This document shows positions 36,611 to 51,330 of a stretch of DNA of 64,000 nucleotides, piece after piece. The position numbers and the translations under genes are program-made. Positions within the stretch are counted from its first letter, which is position 1. The number at the start of each line of letters is the position of its first letter. The stretch spans positions 86,091,267 to 86,155,266 of the forward strand of contig OY740770.1 in NCBI GenBank assembly GCA_963513935.1, given 5' to 3'. Source of the DNA: Aphrophora alni (Eukaryota > Arthropoda > Insecta > Hemiptera > Aphrophoridae). The notes under the pieces are model-generated. The model ran no database searches, was not told where the DNA came from, and saw only the letters and a list, made by a program, of their open reading frames with translations.

Positions 36611-38867
36611 CGACTTTATTCATTTGTCTTTACTGTGTAGTTTAGACATTTTGATATTAATTAATTTAAATATAAAGTGGTATATGAAATTATATTAATA
36701 GTGTTCTAAAAACTGTTCCCATGACAACATTTTAAATGAAAGTTACATATTTGCATTTCTACTTTAGGACAAAATAAGACATCTGTTCTGTAACTAAAAC
36801 GAATTTATCTTTGATCCTTTTATGCCTTAAGACGCTTTAAGAACGCAATATTTAATGAATCATTAGGGCCTATATACGTATGTTTGTCTCTAGTTAGGAA
36901 TTTATATGTATAGGAGGGTTAATGCATGTTGTAGGTAACTACATAAATAAGCATTTTTATATGTATTTTGGTATTTGTGTAATACAATATTTAAGCTCTG
37001 TTTACAAGACGAAACTTGTTCCATGATTTCCAAACGCTATTCAGCTAAAATCGTTGAGCTGAAAATTACATTTCCCAAAAATCATAATTTATCAGTTTAT
37101 CAATTTTCAAAATATCCATTATTTTTATCTTGTATTATCCTAATAACAGAAGCAATATTTGACTAGTATTTAACACTCTTAGTTTAGTTGAGTGATATTT
37201 TGATATTTATTTGACTATATTATTTTTTGATATTTTTCTTAATGATATTGTTTGACTGATCAACAACTTATCAGATATTTTATGACATTTTCCTAACTTG
37301 TATCTGCCACTTTCAGAACTTCTAATATCTGAAAGAATTCCATCAAATATCATTAACAAAAAGCCAAAGTTTGAATTCTTAAGTCAAAGAAGTACGTAAA
37401 GTTTTCTCTTTACATTATATAAAAAAAGTAATTATAAAATATATGATATATCTTAGAAAAAGATGCAACAGAACTAGTAAATTATGTTCATTTTACTGTA
37501 TTATCATTCGTCCCAAAAATTGTTAATCGCTTGTCAAACCACAGTGAGTTGTCCTTCCACCCGTTGAAAGGTTGTAGGAACGATTTTAATCTACAAATCC
37601 TTCAAATAAAGTTACTTGTAAAAATTAGATGTTGTAAGCGAAACTAACAGCTAATATATTTTTTTTTTAGTTTTGACATCAAGTTAATTTTAATTTAGTA
37701 CTTATACATATATTGACTAAACTATTAATATAGGATAAGCTTATTACTATGATATTATTAAATTATTACAATTCTTACAAGGAATGAAGAAAAATTGCAT
37801 TATTACGGTTCTTAAAATATTTAAAAATAGTTTTTAAAACACGTAAATAACTGTTTTAAAACATTTGTACAGACCGTTTGCTTATTGTTAGTGGTCAATT
37901 TCTGAACCAAGTTCCTTAGATTGTATGTAGAATTTAAACCTATTCGCTCAAAACTTTTGAATCTTTGACCGCTAACGAATTTTTAATTTCTAGAACAGTT
38001 TTTCCGTTGTAAACAAAAGTTAGTTTTCCCAGTAAACTATTACTAAGCAATCTTATCATTTCAATCAAAAACAATATTTCTTTAAATATTTTCTACAAGT
38101 AATATCACTATGTAGCGATTTTAAAAAACCGCTACAACATATTATTTTTTGTTTTAACATCTCACCTTAAAATCAACTCAAATAAATTTAATAATTCATT
38201 TAATTCAAAGATCGAAACCTCACCCGATCTAGTGAGCTTTATAAAACCCACAAAACAGCTGACCCAAGATAACGAGATCTCAACCAGTCGGTCGTAATAA
38301 AGAGACCTTGCCTTGACATTGGAACAATCAAGTGACCGAACTGGTCAGTCCAAGCTCTACGAGCATGTGCGGTTAAAAAAAAAGAAAAAAAAGAAAGAGA
38401 TTTAAATGTCGCAAATAACGTGTATACTTTCGGTAATGATGTAAATAGTGAAGTAATATATAAAAGTTAATTAAGTAAAGAGGTTAACACGCCGACAGTC
38501 ATTTTTTTTTATATACACTCCAAGATGCCTTGAGGCGAACATCAATTTTGCTAAACCAGGTTACAGTGAAATTTATGTTAATTTAAAGTAAAAGGTCTTT
38601 AAAGTTATTACAACTTGCTGTTTTAAACATGAATTTTCTTGCAATAAAATAGGTCTAGTAATAACTAGTACGAATTTTAATCTGTTTTATTTCGGCAGTT
38701 TTAAGAATAGTACCAAGTTTGGCCAGTCAAGTCACTTGTGTCGCCTACCAGTTTCTACAGTTCTGCTCCGTCAGCTGATTCAAAAGAAAAAAGGAACTAT
38801 GCAAGTGTAATATTAACTTTTAAGTTTAAACTAAGCAATCACAAACATTCAATTATAAGGACAAACA

Positions 38868-38868
<1 letters not shown>
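36611..38868. other. Noncoding
   Basis: No gene recognised. A GC-richer islet at about 38210-38375 ends in an A-rich tail (about 38376-38400), which could be the 3' end of a retroposon, but no clear pol III boxes were found. Confidence 0.4.

Positions 38869-38869
<1 letters not shown>

Positions 38870-38924
<55 letters not shown>
38870..38924. repeat. (TA)n microsatellite
   Basis: About 55 bases of pure TA; the IYIY-rich ORFs on both strands are its translation. Confidence 0.9.
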
Positions 38925-38927
<3 letters not shown>

Positions 38928-39368
38928 AAAAGAAAAACATTATTTTCTGTATTGTAAAAATGTATTAGAGGCTGTTTAGTTACATGTAATTTTTTGTCTT
39001 TGTAAAAACTTGGATGGGATCTAGCTAGCAAAGTTCTACTTTACAACCCCAAAGGGGTTATTTCAAAATTATTATTATTATTTATTTACTATATGAGAGA
39101 TGTCTCAAAAAAATTAAATACTTTTATTTTTATTACTTAATTTGGGGGGGAGGGGGTTAGTATTAAGGTTGGCCAACAAAATAAATTTATCAATAATACC
39201 ATTGTAAATGTATTTGTATTACAATTTAAAAATTCATTTAAAAACTAATTGTAACTTTGTATTTAGATTATAAAAAGGGAGGGTTGGTCAAATTTTACTT
39301 ATTGGGGAGCGATTTGTAAAATTAATATACAGTAATTGTAAAATGGGTTTTTTAAAATATCTTTGCTT

Positions 39369-39371
39369 TAT

Positions 39372-39440
<69 letters not shown>
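39369..39440. repeat. (TA)n microsatellite
   Basis: About 72 bases, one AAA interruption. Longest TA array in the window. Confidence 0.9.
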
Positions 39441-39442
<2 letters not shown>

Positions 39443-39739
39443 AGGGGGTATCTATTTTCTTCGTTTTCTTAATTAAGGGCTTATAAATATTCAAAATTTG
39501 ATTTTTTAAATACACTAAAGATATAAAATTTAATTTTGTATTTAATTTTTTCCTGTAAATAGTTTACTCAGTTTTTTTGTCTTGGATTGGCACTAATGTA
39601 AGAGCAACTGTTGCAGTTTATCATAAATATTTCACTGACATGTACTATCTGTAATAGGGCTCCCCACGCGCTTCCATTACCTTTTCTTAAAGGTGGTACA
39701 ACTATTACTGCCTGTAGCTTTAGTATATATGATTATTTA

Positions 39740-39900
39740 TGCAGATTTTGTATTGCTTATACAGGTGTTGAGGGAAAGTGGAGACGAAGTTAATTTGTAA
39801 TCAAGTTAATAAAGTAAAAGGCTTGTTAGACGTATCCGACTTCACTCTCTTCCCCTTACTACCCTCGCTTTCATTGCTCTTTTCTTTTCTCGTCTTTCCC
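39740..39900. repeat. Segmental duplicate, piece 1 (left copy)
   Basis: Shares TTT.TATTGCTTATACAGGTGTTGAG-type sequence and a following C/T-rich tract with 49190-49330. Confidence 0.5.
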
Positions 39901-40030
39901 CTTCTCCCTCATCCTCTTCTATTACATCTCGACTTTCTCTGCTCTATGTCAATATCTTTTTTTAACCTTCCCTCATTCTCGCTGATAATATTTTTTTCTA
40001 CTTTCATCTACTCTCTTTCGTTACTTCACT
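39841..40030. repeat. Polypyrimidine tract
   Basis: C/T-rich on the plus strand (CTCTTCCCC, TTCTCCCTC). Similar tracts at 49265-49450 and 49720-49900. The serine/leucine/phenylalanine-rich ORFs across them reflect composition, not a protein. Confidence 0.6.
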
Positions 40031-40539
40031 CATGCTCAACCACATATTGGTAAGGATATTGCATTAGGAGCAATGTACGACATAAATACAACCAAAAGGG
40101 TGTTTTAATAACCCTGAACTCCTATAAAATCGGTAAAATTGTGTATGCTTTTTGGCTTGAATGATAGAGCTGGGTACGTAACATGAGGCACTTATCAAAT
40201 GTTTATCTATCTCAATATTAGGGTTTACTTAAAAGTGTGCACATTGTTCAAATTTATTAGAGCAACATTTTGGGTTTAGCTTTTGAAAATGTTTCCGCCT
40301 TTGTTTGATGACATTGATTTGAAAATTGCTTTTTTTACCAATAAATGTTCCAAAACCCTTATGCATTCATATTTTATTTCATACTAAAGGTTAAAATGTT
40401 CTTTCTGGCAATTTACAATCATTTTTTTTATAAATAACAAAGCGTACCATGTTGACAACTTGCTTAAAATATAAACGGTCTTTGCTTTAGATTAAATTGC
40501 TCTACTGTAGCATCATAATTGACTGGCAAATATGAGAAA

Positions 40540-40850
40540 ACATGCAGTCCTTTGTCTTGAAAATAATTTGTTGCAATATAACCTTTGAAATAGATCTTAT
40601 GTATAAATATTTTAATGTATTTTATTTCAAGATATGTAATTATTACTTAGAAAGGAAAGAGTGATGATAGTTATACTCTCATCTCGGGGCAATAATATGT
40701 CATATATAAACCGTTGTATAAACCTATCAATATTCCCTTTGTCTTACGACTTTTTCAAGGGTTTGCTTTCATTTCATCTTATATGTTGTGAATTGTTTTA
40801 TAAAATACTATTACGAAGGAGAGCCTCTTTGCACAGGTGGCGCTTCCTTC
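40540..40850. repeat. Segmental duplicate, piece 2 (left copy)
   Basis: Shares CTTGAAAATAATTTG, CAATATAA, TATACTCTC/CATACTCTT, CCCT.TGTC.TACGACTTT, AAGG.TT.GCTTTCATTT and ACTATTA with 52140-52420. Confidence 0.65.
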
Positions 40851-41841
40851 ACAATTTACATTCAAGAAAATTAGATTCTCTTTAAATCTATGTTACCATT
40901 TTTAGGATTATCACATACAAAAATCGTTTCTCTTTCAAAGCATTATTCATCCCGTGTAATGAGAAATACAGTACTCCAACAGTGGTGGATTATTTTCTAA
41001 TTACACAAAATTAGAATGAAAATGTCTGAACGAACCTAGTTATATAATTATTGGTAAAAATATTACAAAGCAATTAGATAACTGTTCCGTTTATAACGGA
41101 TAATATAATCTTTTCATCCGAAAAATGTTACTTTTATTTTAGTTATCCATACAAAACATTAGCACTATGTTTACATGATAAACAGGAGACTATAAACAAT
41201 ACAAATTGTTTAAAACCATGCCTCTGCGTTGTAGTTACAAAGAGATAGGAACAAGATAAAAAAAACACAGATTCTTACCTTGCAGTTTCTTTGTACAAAG
41301 GTGACTTTCATAATATGCTAAGCAAATTTATATATTGGAAGTCGAGATAAATTTGCCAAGTTATTATATATTTTAAAAGTTACTGAATTGTTATAAAAAC
41401 ACAGTTCCCTGTAGTGGTACGTCCCATTTAACGTTATGTTATTATTATTATTATTTTTTTTTTCATTTTTTTGGTGACATTAAAAAAAAGTTATTAATAG
41501 AAGATTATTATTTTTTTATCAGTTATTCAAGACGTTTGTCTACAATTTTAACCTGTTTTTAGGTTTTTAAAAGAATAAGAAAGAAAATTATGATGTTTTA
41601 AATATTTAATAAAATTTTATAATAAAAACTACATAATTTAGCAGTTTAATTAAAAATCTTCAGTACTACAAACATTAAGTTAGGGTCAGTATAGTGGGGA
41701 TATAACTACAAACACATGGTAAAAATTCCATAGTAGTTTTTGAGAAAAGTGTACCTAAACCTGTAAATTTGTAATTTGTCAATTTGCAGAAATCTTGATT
41801 AAACGTAAAATATACCTATAAAGTTTGGTTTCACAATTCAT

Positions 41842-42155
41842 TTAGATAACTTCATGAATTCCAGGCCCATAAACTTCATCTCCATTCTCTATGACCGCAA
41901 GTTTTCTTTTCTTATCTATGATTGATGTTCTTTCCTTCTTCTTGATGTCACCTCTTCATTCTTCTTATCGGCTTTTACACGTCGCGAGTAGTCGAGATCA
42001 TTGAGTCCAATCACACAATTAGTACAAGCATTTCCCAGAATATCTTGAAGTACTTGAATGCGGCCTAAAATTCCAGTGTTGTAGGTGATCCCCCCAATAC
42101 CCCAATTTTTAATGTTTCTACACTTACAAATACCCGCTTCGGGATTCATTATCAA
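41842..42155 (-). pseudogene. Mutator-like transposase relic, C-terminal fragment A
   Basis: Minus-strand frame from 42155 to 41916 contains WGIGGITYNTG, GRIQVLQDILG and NCVIGLNDLD..RRVKADK. After one frameshift near 41935 it continues SIIDKKRKLAVIENGDEVYG and stops at 41844-41842. This matches the pattern I know from the C-terminus of a large arthropod transposon protein family annotated as Mutator-like transposase domain proteins: GVYDAV..FN.G, then VL..LGI.PG.NC..AL..LD..R..KA, a basic run, and a short Y..G tail. About 105 residues remain; the catalytic domain is absent. A related fragment lies 1.4 kb away on the other strand. Confidence 0.5.
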
Positions 42156-42301
42156 ACGATGTTATTGAAATTTTTATTTTTTTTTGGTTTTTGCGTCTTT
42201 CATGAATATATTTTCTCAAAAAGACTTTGTTTGACAGATCTCTGTATATATGCATTAAATTTTATTCAATACTGCCTCAGGTATGGAGTGTGTAAGTGTG
42301 G

Positions 42302-42336
42302 GTGTGCGTGCGTGCGTGCGTGCTTGCGTGTGTGTT
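42302..42336. repeat. (TGCG)n microsatellite
   Basis: GTGC/GTGT tetranucleotide run. Confidence 0.8.
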
Positions 42337-42349
42337 GCAAAAATCAATA

Positions 42350-42520
42350 AAATACATCAACAACCAATACAATTAACCCTCCCTAAGTCATATTGATACT
42401 GACACGTCACAAATACAACAGTATGATTTAAGTTCAGTTTAGTATCGTAATAAATCGATATAAACTTATGATTGTTTCCACTTTATTGACTGTCATAAAT
42501 ATATATATTCTCTATAATTA
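42350..42520. repeat. Segmental duplicate, piece 3 (left copy)
   Basis: Shares CAATAAAATACA, ACCCTCCCTA, GTCACAAATA, TAAATCGA.ATA.ACTTATGATT and TTATTGACTGT with 53630-53840. Confidence 0.7.
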
Positions 42521-43539
42521 ATTCGGTCAAGTGTTGGTAAGGCACGACGAAGTTATTGACCGTATTCCAAATACCATTCGATATAAGAGACCCGTAAATT
42601 AATGTATTTGGTAAAAAAATACTTACGTTTGGGTAGCAGCAATACACATGTAACATACTTTCCTTACAAAATATTAACACAACATAAATTTACTTTAAAT
42701 GAGTAATGTATCGATATTAGTTATATTGTATATTGCGTATAATGTTATGTAAATGATGTTACAAATTTGGGAAAGACGTTAAAGTTACATAATATGGCAA
42801 ACAAGAAGATCATTTACGACATGCGTCTAAACGTAATGATTTAATTTAAGTTTCAATTGAGTTTTTTTTCGTATTTTTCGGTTATATATTTATAATTTGT
42901 TCTATAGTGTCATTTACTAAAAATGTATTAATCAAGTCATGCAGTCACAACAGAGTATTAATTATGCCGTTAAAATTAGACGAAGGAACATTTTAAAATA
43001 CAGTGTTATAAATGACACAACATTCTATGAACATCCTAGTGACATTCACAATATTACTTAATAATACCTCTGACTACAATAACAAGAAAAATAACTAAAA
43101 ACACATAAATTTTAGTAATTATTATTTACTTTATTCTCTTAAATACTTTGATGTACATTTCAATAAAATGGTTATCATCATGCAAGATTACTCACTGCTA
43201 AACTAGGAAAAATAAATATTGAAGTTTATAATAAAATGTAACACAAGTGATGGCCTACCACCTCTCTCATTGCACAGATGTATAAGCGTCAGACCTCATC
43301 AGTCCAATGTCATTGGAGATGGGGCAAAGGGTTGATGGGCAATAACATTTCGAAACAAGTAACAACATCTTACCTGCTCCCCCCCCACTTACTTTGGTTA
43401 TAGGGGAGTCGGATGATACATGCGGTCAAAATTTTCGATTTTCTTTTTCTTTTTTTTGCTGAAAGTTGTTCTTCATCTGTTCACAAAGATTTTAAAACAA
43501 ATTGCATTCAAATTCGTTGAGTCTAACTCGCTTTATATC

Positions 43540-44010
43540 ACTTTTTATAAAACAATGTATCAATATCCGCAACACGGTCTGTGCCCAAAAGGAGAAGGTA
43601 GCGGGTACAAATTTCAAAAAGCACAAGAAAACAAATGAAACATATGATCATGATGCACATTTTCATATACCTGTCACTGTCATGAATGAAATAAAGCCTA
43701 TTTTTAGAGACTTAGCATCTCCCGAAACTTGTAAAAAAGTGTTTACATGGCGGCACACAAAATCCTAACGAGTCGCTGAACAATATTGATCAGGTCTCGA
43801 ATTCCCAAAAGGACATTTGTCATGGTGAATACACTTGAGTTTGGTGTTTATGATGTTTGTTTTAATTTGGGAAATATAGCTATGTGTAAGGTATTAGCAT
43901 AGTTAGGCATTGTTCCTGGGGTGAACTGTGTTAGTGTACTAATAAAAGTTGATGAAGCAAGAACCGCAAAGGCTGAGAAATCTATAGACGAATTAGAATT
44001 ATTATTTTTT
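43540..44010 (+). pseudogene. Mutator-like transposase relic, C-terminal fragment B
   Basis: Three frames in succession read: PQHGLCPKGEGSGYKFQKAQ (from about 43568); ETYDHDAHFHIPVTVMNEIK with PIFRDLASPE (from 43633); CLHGGTQNPNESLNN (43740-43784); then from 43792 RSRIPKRTFVMVNTLEFGVY, CKVLA, a TAG stop (43900-43902), LGIVPGVNC, KVDEAR.AKAEKSIDELE. These are the landmark motifs, in order, of the arthropod protein family annotated as Mutator-like transposase domain proteins (CPxG..SWCKF, KPIF..L, KCLHG.TQNPNES, P....VGL..LEFGVYDA, LGI.PG.NC). At least two frameshifts and one stop make it dead, but motif spacing is well kept, so the decay looks recent relative to the mariner. The N-terminal part is missing. 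Confidence 0.75.
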
Positions 44011-44117
44011 TTTTATACTTGTGAAGGTATTGTTTTTTGTTTTATGTGCACCCATTGACCCGGGCTTTTACCAAAATACTAAAAAAAACAAGAAGAAAAT
44101 AATAATAATTAAAGCTT

Positions 44118-44180
<63 letters not shown>

Positions 44181-44734
44181 GGTCAAATTCTTAAGAAAGT
44201 TGTAATAAAAAAAAACAAAAATCATATTGATATCTTGTATAGTTTCTGAGAGAAAGGTACATAAATTTTAACATTTAACATTGGCGGGATAGGGCCATCC
44301 GAACCCCCTAAACATTTTCTGTTTTAAACTACACTAAACCTACATTTATTAAGTTATCTCCATCTCAACGACCAGGTCAAACATATTTTTGAAGTGGGAG
44401 CGGTGGATGAATTAAATGTAAATTACGTTAAGTTTAGCAGCAAATGATGTATTGTAAGTAGAGTATGAATAAATGTTGCTATGTTGTGTTGTATGTATTG
44501 TTTCTGTCATCAGTTAACACATATTAAGATTAGGGAATACATGAGGCTTAGTTACACAGTATTATATTCATGTAAATACAACTATACTGGGTTGTATTTT
44601 TACGTCAAATATGTTTAATGTATAGTGTACCGTCTGCAATAGGTTATCTTTGACAAGTTCATTAAAAGTCGTAACGTGAGTTGGCTGTTTAGTATGTTTT
44701 ACCTTCATTATTCTATTTATCATACTTATAGGAT
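44011..44734. other. Noncoding, includes the long A run
   Basis: No gene recognised. May include the 3' flank of the transposase relic. Confidence 0.4.
44122..44175 (+). repeat. Poly(A) run of 54 bases
   Basis: Uninterrupted A run about 110 bases after the transposase relic. CTTTCTTAA before it is echoed inverted as TTAAGAAAG after it. It could be a retroposed tail or a mononucleotide microsatellite. No TSD was found. Confidence 0.8.
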
Positions 44735-44960
44735 AATATCTCTTGATTCTAAGAGTGGCTTAACCTGACTAAATAAACTTGACGTTAATCAACAATACGA
44801 TTATCCTTCGTAACTTTATACGTAAATAATTGACTTAATAAAGTTTTAATTTAGTTCTGCTTTAATTTATCAAATTGATTACCTTCGCAAACTCAATAAA
44901 CCTAGTAGAAACAGAAACTTTTGAGAGTACATGTTCCAACTATAGGATGATAAACACGTG
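44735..44960. repeat. Interspersed repeat, copy 2
   Basis: Partner of 36385-36610 in direct orientation. Confidence 0.65.
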
Positions 44961-45174
44961 GTTCATTTTTTTAGAACAAGTTTGCATCATTGTATTATTT
45001 AATAAAAATAAGTTTTTTTAATTGTAAAAATATTAAGAAGTTTGTGTCAGCATTCAAAGAATGGTTGTTTGTTTTGCTAAAACGACAGTTTTGGGCGAAG
45101 ACGTTTAACGAACTTGAACATGTAATTAATATTAGACTATGGTTTATGGCACTATTTGTTAAATTGAACAATCG

Positions 45175-47579
<2,405 letters not shown>

Positions 47580-48160
47580 ACGTACAGACATACAGATATA
47601 CATCCAATCCATACAGATTTTCAACACCATTTCAGATTTTTTAGTTGTTTGAAAACCTAGTATGATGTTACAACACAACTTCATTGTTCTTGATATTATG
47701 AAATACAATTGTTTATTTATGTTTGTCTAATACAAACCAAACTAGAGCTAGGAGGAAATTCCGTATAGTTTTATTCACAATTAATGTCCTTTGTATACAA
47801 CATAAATAAATGAATCTAATTCGAAACACAAAACGAATTAGTTGTAGTTAGTAGTAGTATTAGTTGATAGTAGTAAAGTGCTGTTAAATAATATCCATTT
47901 TAAATAAAGATATAAAGCCTAGAAAATCCTCCTTGTTACTAAAAATATCGATTTATTCTTCTTTTGTTCCAAGTATTCACTTAACCTGAATCTAAAATCG
48001 CTCTACAATTACCTTTCATTTACGTAATTTAACTTTAAGTCGTAGTTCATTGAATGTGATAAATTATAATGATTTCAATAAGCACACAATTTGAGTTTTA
48101 ATTAAGTTGTTAAACTCTATTTAAATTAAATTTTATTCAGTGAAGGTTACCTTAAGTAAA
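47580..48160. repeat. Segmental duplicate r, copy 1
   Basis: Shares CATTTCAGATTTTTTAGTTG-like, ATCGATTTATTCT.CTTTTGTTCCA, TTCACTTAACCT.AATCT, AATAATGATTTCA-like and AAGCACACA segments with 50760-51330, same order, offset about 3.15 kb. Confidence 0.7.
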
Positions 48161-49189
48161 AATTGGTATAATTTGATAATCTAGTTGGACAAGGTGAAAC
48201 TTGTAGATCTATATTATGCGTTATGTTTCAATTTGTTCAATGTCTTTAATATATGAACAAATAGTACGCAACCATACAAACCCTTTAATTCCACGTTTTC
48301 ACAAAGGTTTAAGGTACAAAATATTGAGATTAATCAAAAATGTATTTGGAGATTGTTTATGGTTAATATTTGTAAAATTTCTTCCTACTTCTTTTTCTCC
48401 TTTTCTCTAATGTTGGAAACTGTCATATTTTCAAAGATAAAAATTACGGTATTCTCAAAATCTCTGATTTAATAAAATTAATTAAAACGTAGTTTCTAAA
48501 AATATCCCTAAAAATGCGTATTCGAAGGTTATTGGGCAAAAAACTATGTAAATCACAGCGCTAGTTTAAAATTTGAAATATTTCATTGTCGCCGTAAGCT
48601 ATTTCGATAGTATTGTTTGAAGTATGAACGTTTTTGTTTATTATTGAGTGATGAAGTACAAATGTAATATAATCTTATGCAAGCAAAGTTTTCGTGTACA
48701 ACGAACACATACGAAATAATCTTCGTAAAACATAAACATTTATTGTGTTTATTTAGAATATAATATATCGTGTTAAATATTGTTATTGATATTTTCAAAA
48801 ATATATTGGAACATTATTACAATTCTTGTTTATGTTGGAAATGTATTTAGGAAAAGAATAAAATTTGCCTGATTACGTACATAATTTGAACCTACTGTAT
48901 ACAACCATGAGGGTTATTGCCAGTTGCCAAGTTCTAAAAGCAGTATCGATGGAGATATGTGAAATTAAATTACACATTCCTTAGCGATCAAACTGTGTAT
49001 CCATTGGTCAATACTATAGTTCAAATTTGCTCAACACCTTTGTGGAACTTCATATATTTACTGATTAAAAAAAAAGTTAGTTATAACATCCAATAATCTG
49101 GTTACTATATTAAAAAAAGAGATTATATGTAATACATCCGGCAAGTAATATTCCACGTGGCTTGAAAATGCAATCATTATGTAGATTTT
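48161..49189. other. Noncoding
   Basis: Nothing recognised. The ORFs here are AT-rich chance frames. Confidence 0.5.
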
Positions 49190-49330
49190 GTCTTGTTTAC
49201 ACAGGTGTTGAGAATAAATGGTGGCACAAATAATTTGTTTTCGAATTAAGCGAAAAAAGGTCATATATTCTTTTTAACCTTCTCACTCTTTCTCTATTTT
49301 TGCATACATCTTTTAAGTTTTCTCTATCTC
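49190..49330. repeat. Segmental duplicate, piece 1 (right copy)
   Basis: Partner of 39740-39900 (ACACAGGTGTTGAG followed by a pyrimidine tract). Confidence 0.5.
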
Positions 49331-50370
49331 TATCTCTCTCGCACTCTCACTCGGTCACTCATTCCCTCACTCTCTCCAATATCTTTTGTCTATCTTAACT
49401 CTATCCCACTACTCTTCTATCCCCTTTTCTCATTCTTCTGATCCCTTTCGCGCTAGATCTCCTGCGTTCACATTTTCCCATGCGAGTCGTGGGTTTTTCT
49501 GTATCAGCAATATTCAAAATCAAAACCATCTTAATAGGGGTTTCAATTACCCCAATCCTCTACTTAAATTAGTCTGTCAAAATGAAGGCCAATGTAAACC
49601 GTTTTTTGTCCGTATACTTGTATAAATTCAACTTACGATGTAATAAATTATACTAAATACTTGAGAATTTTGTTTGAAATTACTTTCGATTTAAGCACAA
49701 AATATCTACATTATTATATTATCTTCCTTTTCCTTTTTATTTTAAACCTTTTCTCTCCTTCCATCTGTCGAGGATTTGTATTATCTTCCATCATTCTCTC
49801 TTTATCTCTTCGCTTCTATCGTATTATCTTTTGCCCATCTATTTCCTCTCATCTCCTCAATTTTCGCCTTTTTCTCTTACATTACTTCGTTTTGTGTAGT
49901 AAGTTCACTACCTCAAGCTCCGTCTCGGACAAGTAAGGCTTTATCACCAATATACAAATTTAGAACTACGAGAACAGCTTTCATCATCCCGATCTTTGAC
50001 TAGAATTTTTCTAAAAAGAATATTATTTAAAAAAAGAAAACTTCAAATTGTCGGTCATTATAAACAGTAGTTTTACTTAGGCGTTAACAATTCCACTGAC
50101 ATTATACTAAAGTTGTTATTAGAAAAAGGTTTTTTTTAAGACAAATTGATATATCTATAGTTCCCAGGTCAACCTGAGTCGATTAGCAAATACTAACTTA
50201 GTGGATGGTTATATTATTATTTTTTAGAAAAGCTCTTATAATGGACGTGAGAAGGATCCGAAAAATACGAGTAAATAAATTTTAGAACATTTATTATTCA
50301 CTTACAACTTGTTAATTTTAAGCTTGTTTGGAAATTAAAAACAGGGAAACAGTTATTACATAGTATACGC
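49331..50370. other. Noncoding, pyrimidine-rich in part
   Basis: C/T-rich tracts to about 49450 and at 49720-49900. No gene recognised. Confidence 0.5.
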
Positions 50371-50476
50371 AAAAACCACCAACCGTGCTCGAACCTGTGT
50401 AAACTGGGATGGTTCTCAATTACGAATTACGCCGATATAAGCTAGCACTCTCCCAATTGATCCACAGACTCCCCTA
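50371..50476 (-). mobile_element. tRNA-derived SINE head or tRNA-like pseudogene
   Basis: On the minus strand an A-box-like TGGATCAATTGGGAGAGTG (from 50464) is followed about 60 bases later by a B-box GGTTCGAGCAC (50395-50385, 10 of 11 to GGTTCRANNCC). The sequence starts GGGGAGTC, as tRNA-derived SINEs often do. The spacing between boxes exceeds a normal tRNA and the T-stem does not pair well, so a SINE head is more likely than a working tRNA. No 3' tail or TSD could be defined. Confidence 0.5.
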
Positions 50477-50759
50477 TTAAAATATACATCCACAACTGTA
50501 TATAACCTTCGTTAGAATCAAATATCAATGAAGAAAGTAGAGATGTAATCAATTCTAAGAATAAGTGAATGTGTATAATGCATCAGCAAGGGTTAGATTA
50601 TAGTATTTTTATTTTAAAGGAAATTTAATTTTACAAAGAAAATACAACTTTGTAAAAGTAACGTCTTTATATTAGAAATAATAAATCCAAATAACTCGAA
50701 CATTATCCATTAACTTCCTTAATGTAAACTTTTTTTTAAATTATAGTTGAAAGCTAAAA

Positions 50760-51330
50760 ACTAATTTTGTATATTTACAAACGGCTAAACGTAATCATTT
50801 TCAACGCCGTTTTAGATTTTTAGTTGTTTTTAAATGTAATTTGAAATCACTAGTTATCATTCTTATTCTTGAAAATCTGGAATCAAGTTGATCGTTCATG
50901 TTTTAAAATGTAAACAAGACTAAAGCAAATTAAAATACAATTTAGTATATTTTAATAACAATTACCATATGAAATGCTCTAATCATTTTTAACAATGGAT
51001 ATAGTACATAATGGTATGCTTTAAAAGAATATTGTAATTTTTCTCTTTCTTATCGAGAAGAGAAACCTTGAAATTGCGTCATGTCAATTGAACTATCGAT
51101 TTATTCTCCTTTTGTTCCAGGCATGAATCTAAAGTGTTCACTTAACCTAAATCTCGAATTGCAGTACAATTACATCTCTGTACTTTCCTAAAGTTGACTT
51201 TTAACCGTCGTTCAATGAATCAGTTAAATAATAATGATTTCACCAAGCACACATTTTGAAGTTTCATTGGTGTTTAAATTATATTAAACTTTGTGTAAAT
51301 TAAATTTTTTGTTCAAAGGATAATTTATGT
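50760..51330. repeat. Segmental duplicate r, copy 2
   Basis: Partner of 47580-48160. Confidence 0.7.

Noticed and set aside
38210..38400. GC-richer islet with A-rich tail and AGATCGAAACC resembling a B box
   Set aside because: No A box and no TSD; noted only in the region description.
38738..39515. ORFs with Ile-Tyr repeats on both strands
   Set aside because: Translations of TA microsatellites.
39778..40053. 91-codon Ser/Leu/Phe-rich ORF, and similar ones at 49386-49936
   Set aside because: They lie on polypyrimidine tracts, and the codon content follows base composition.
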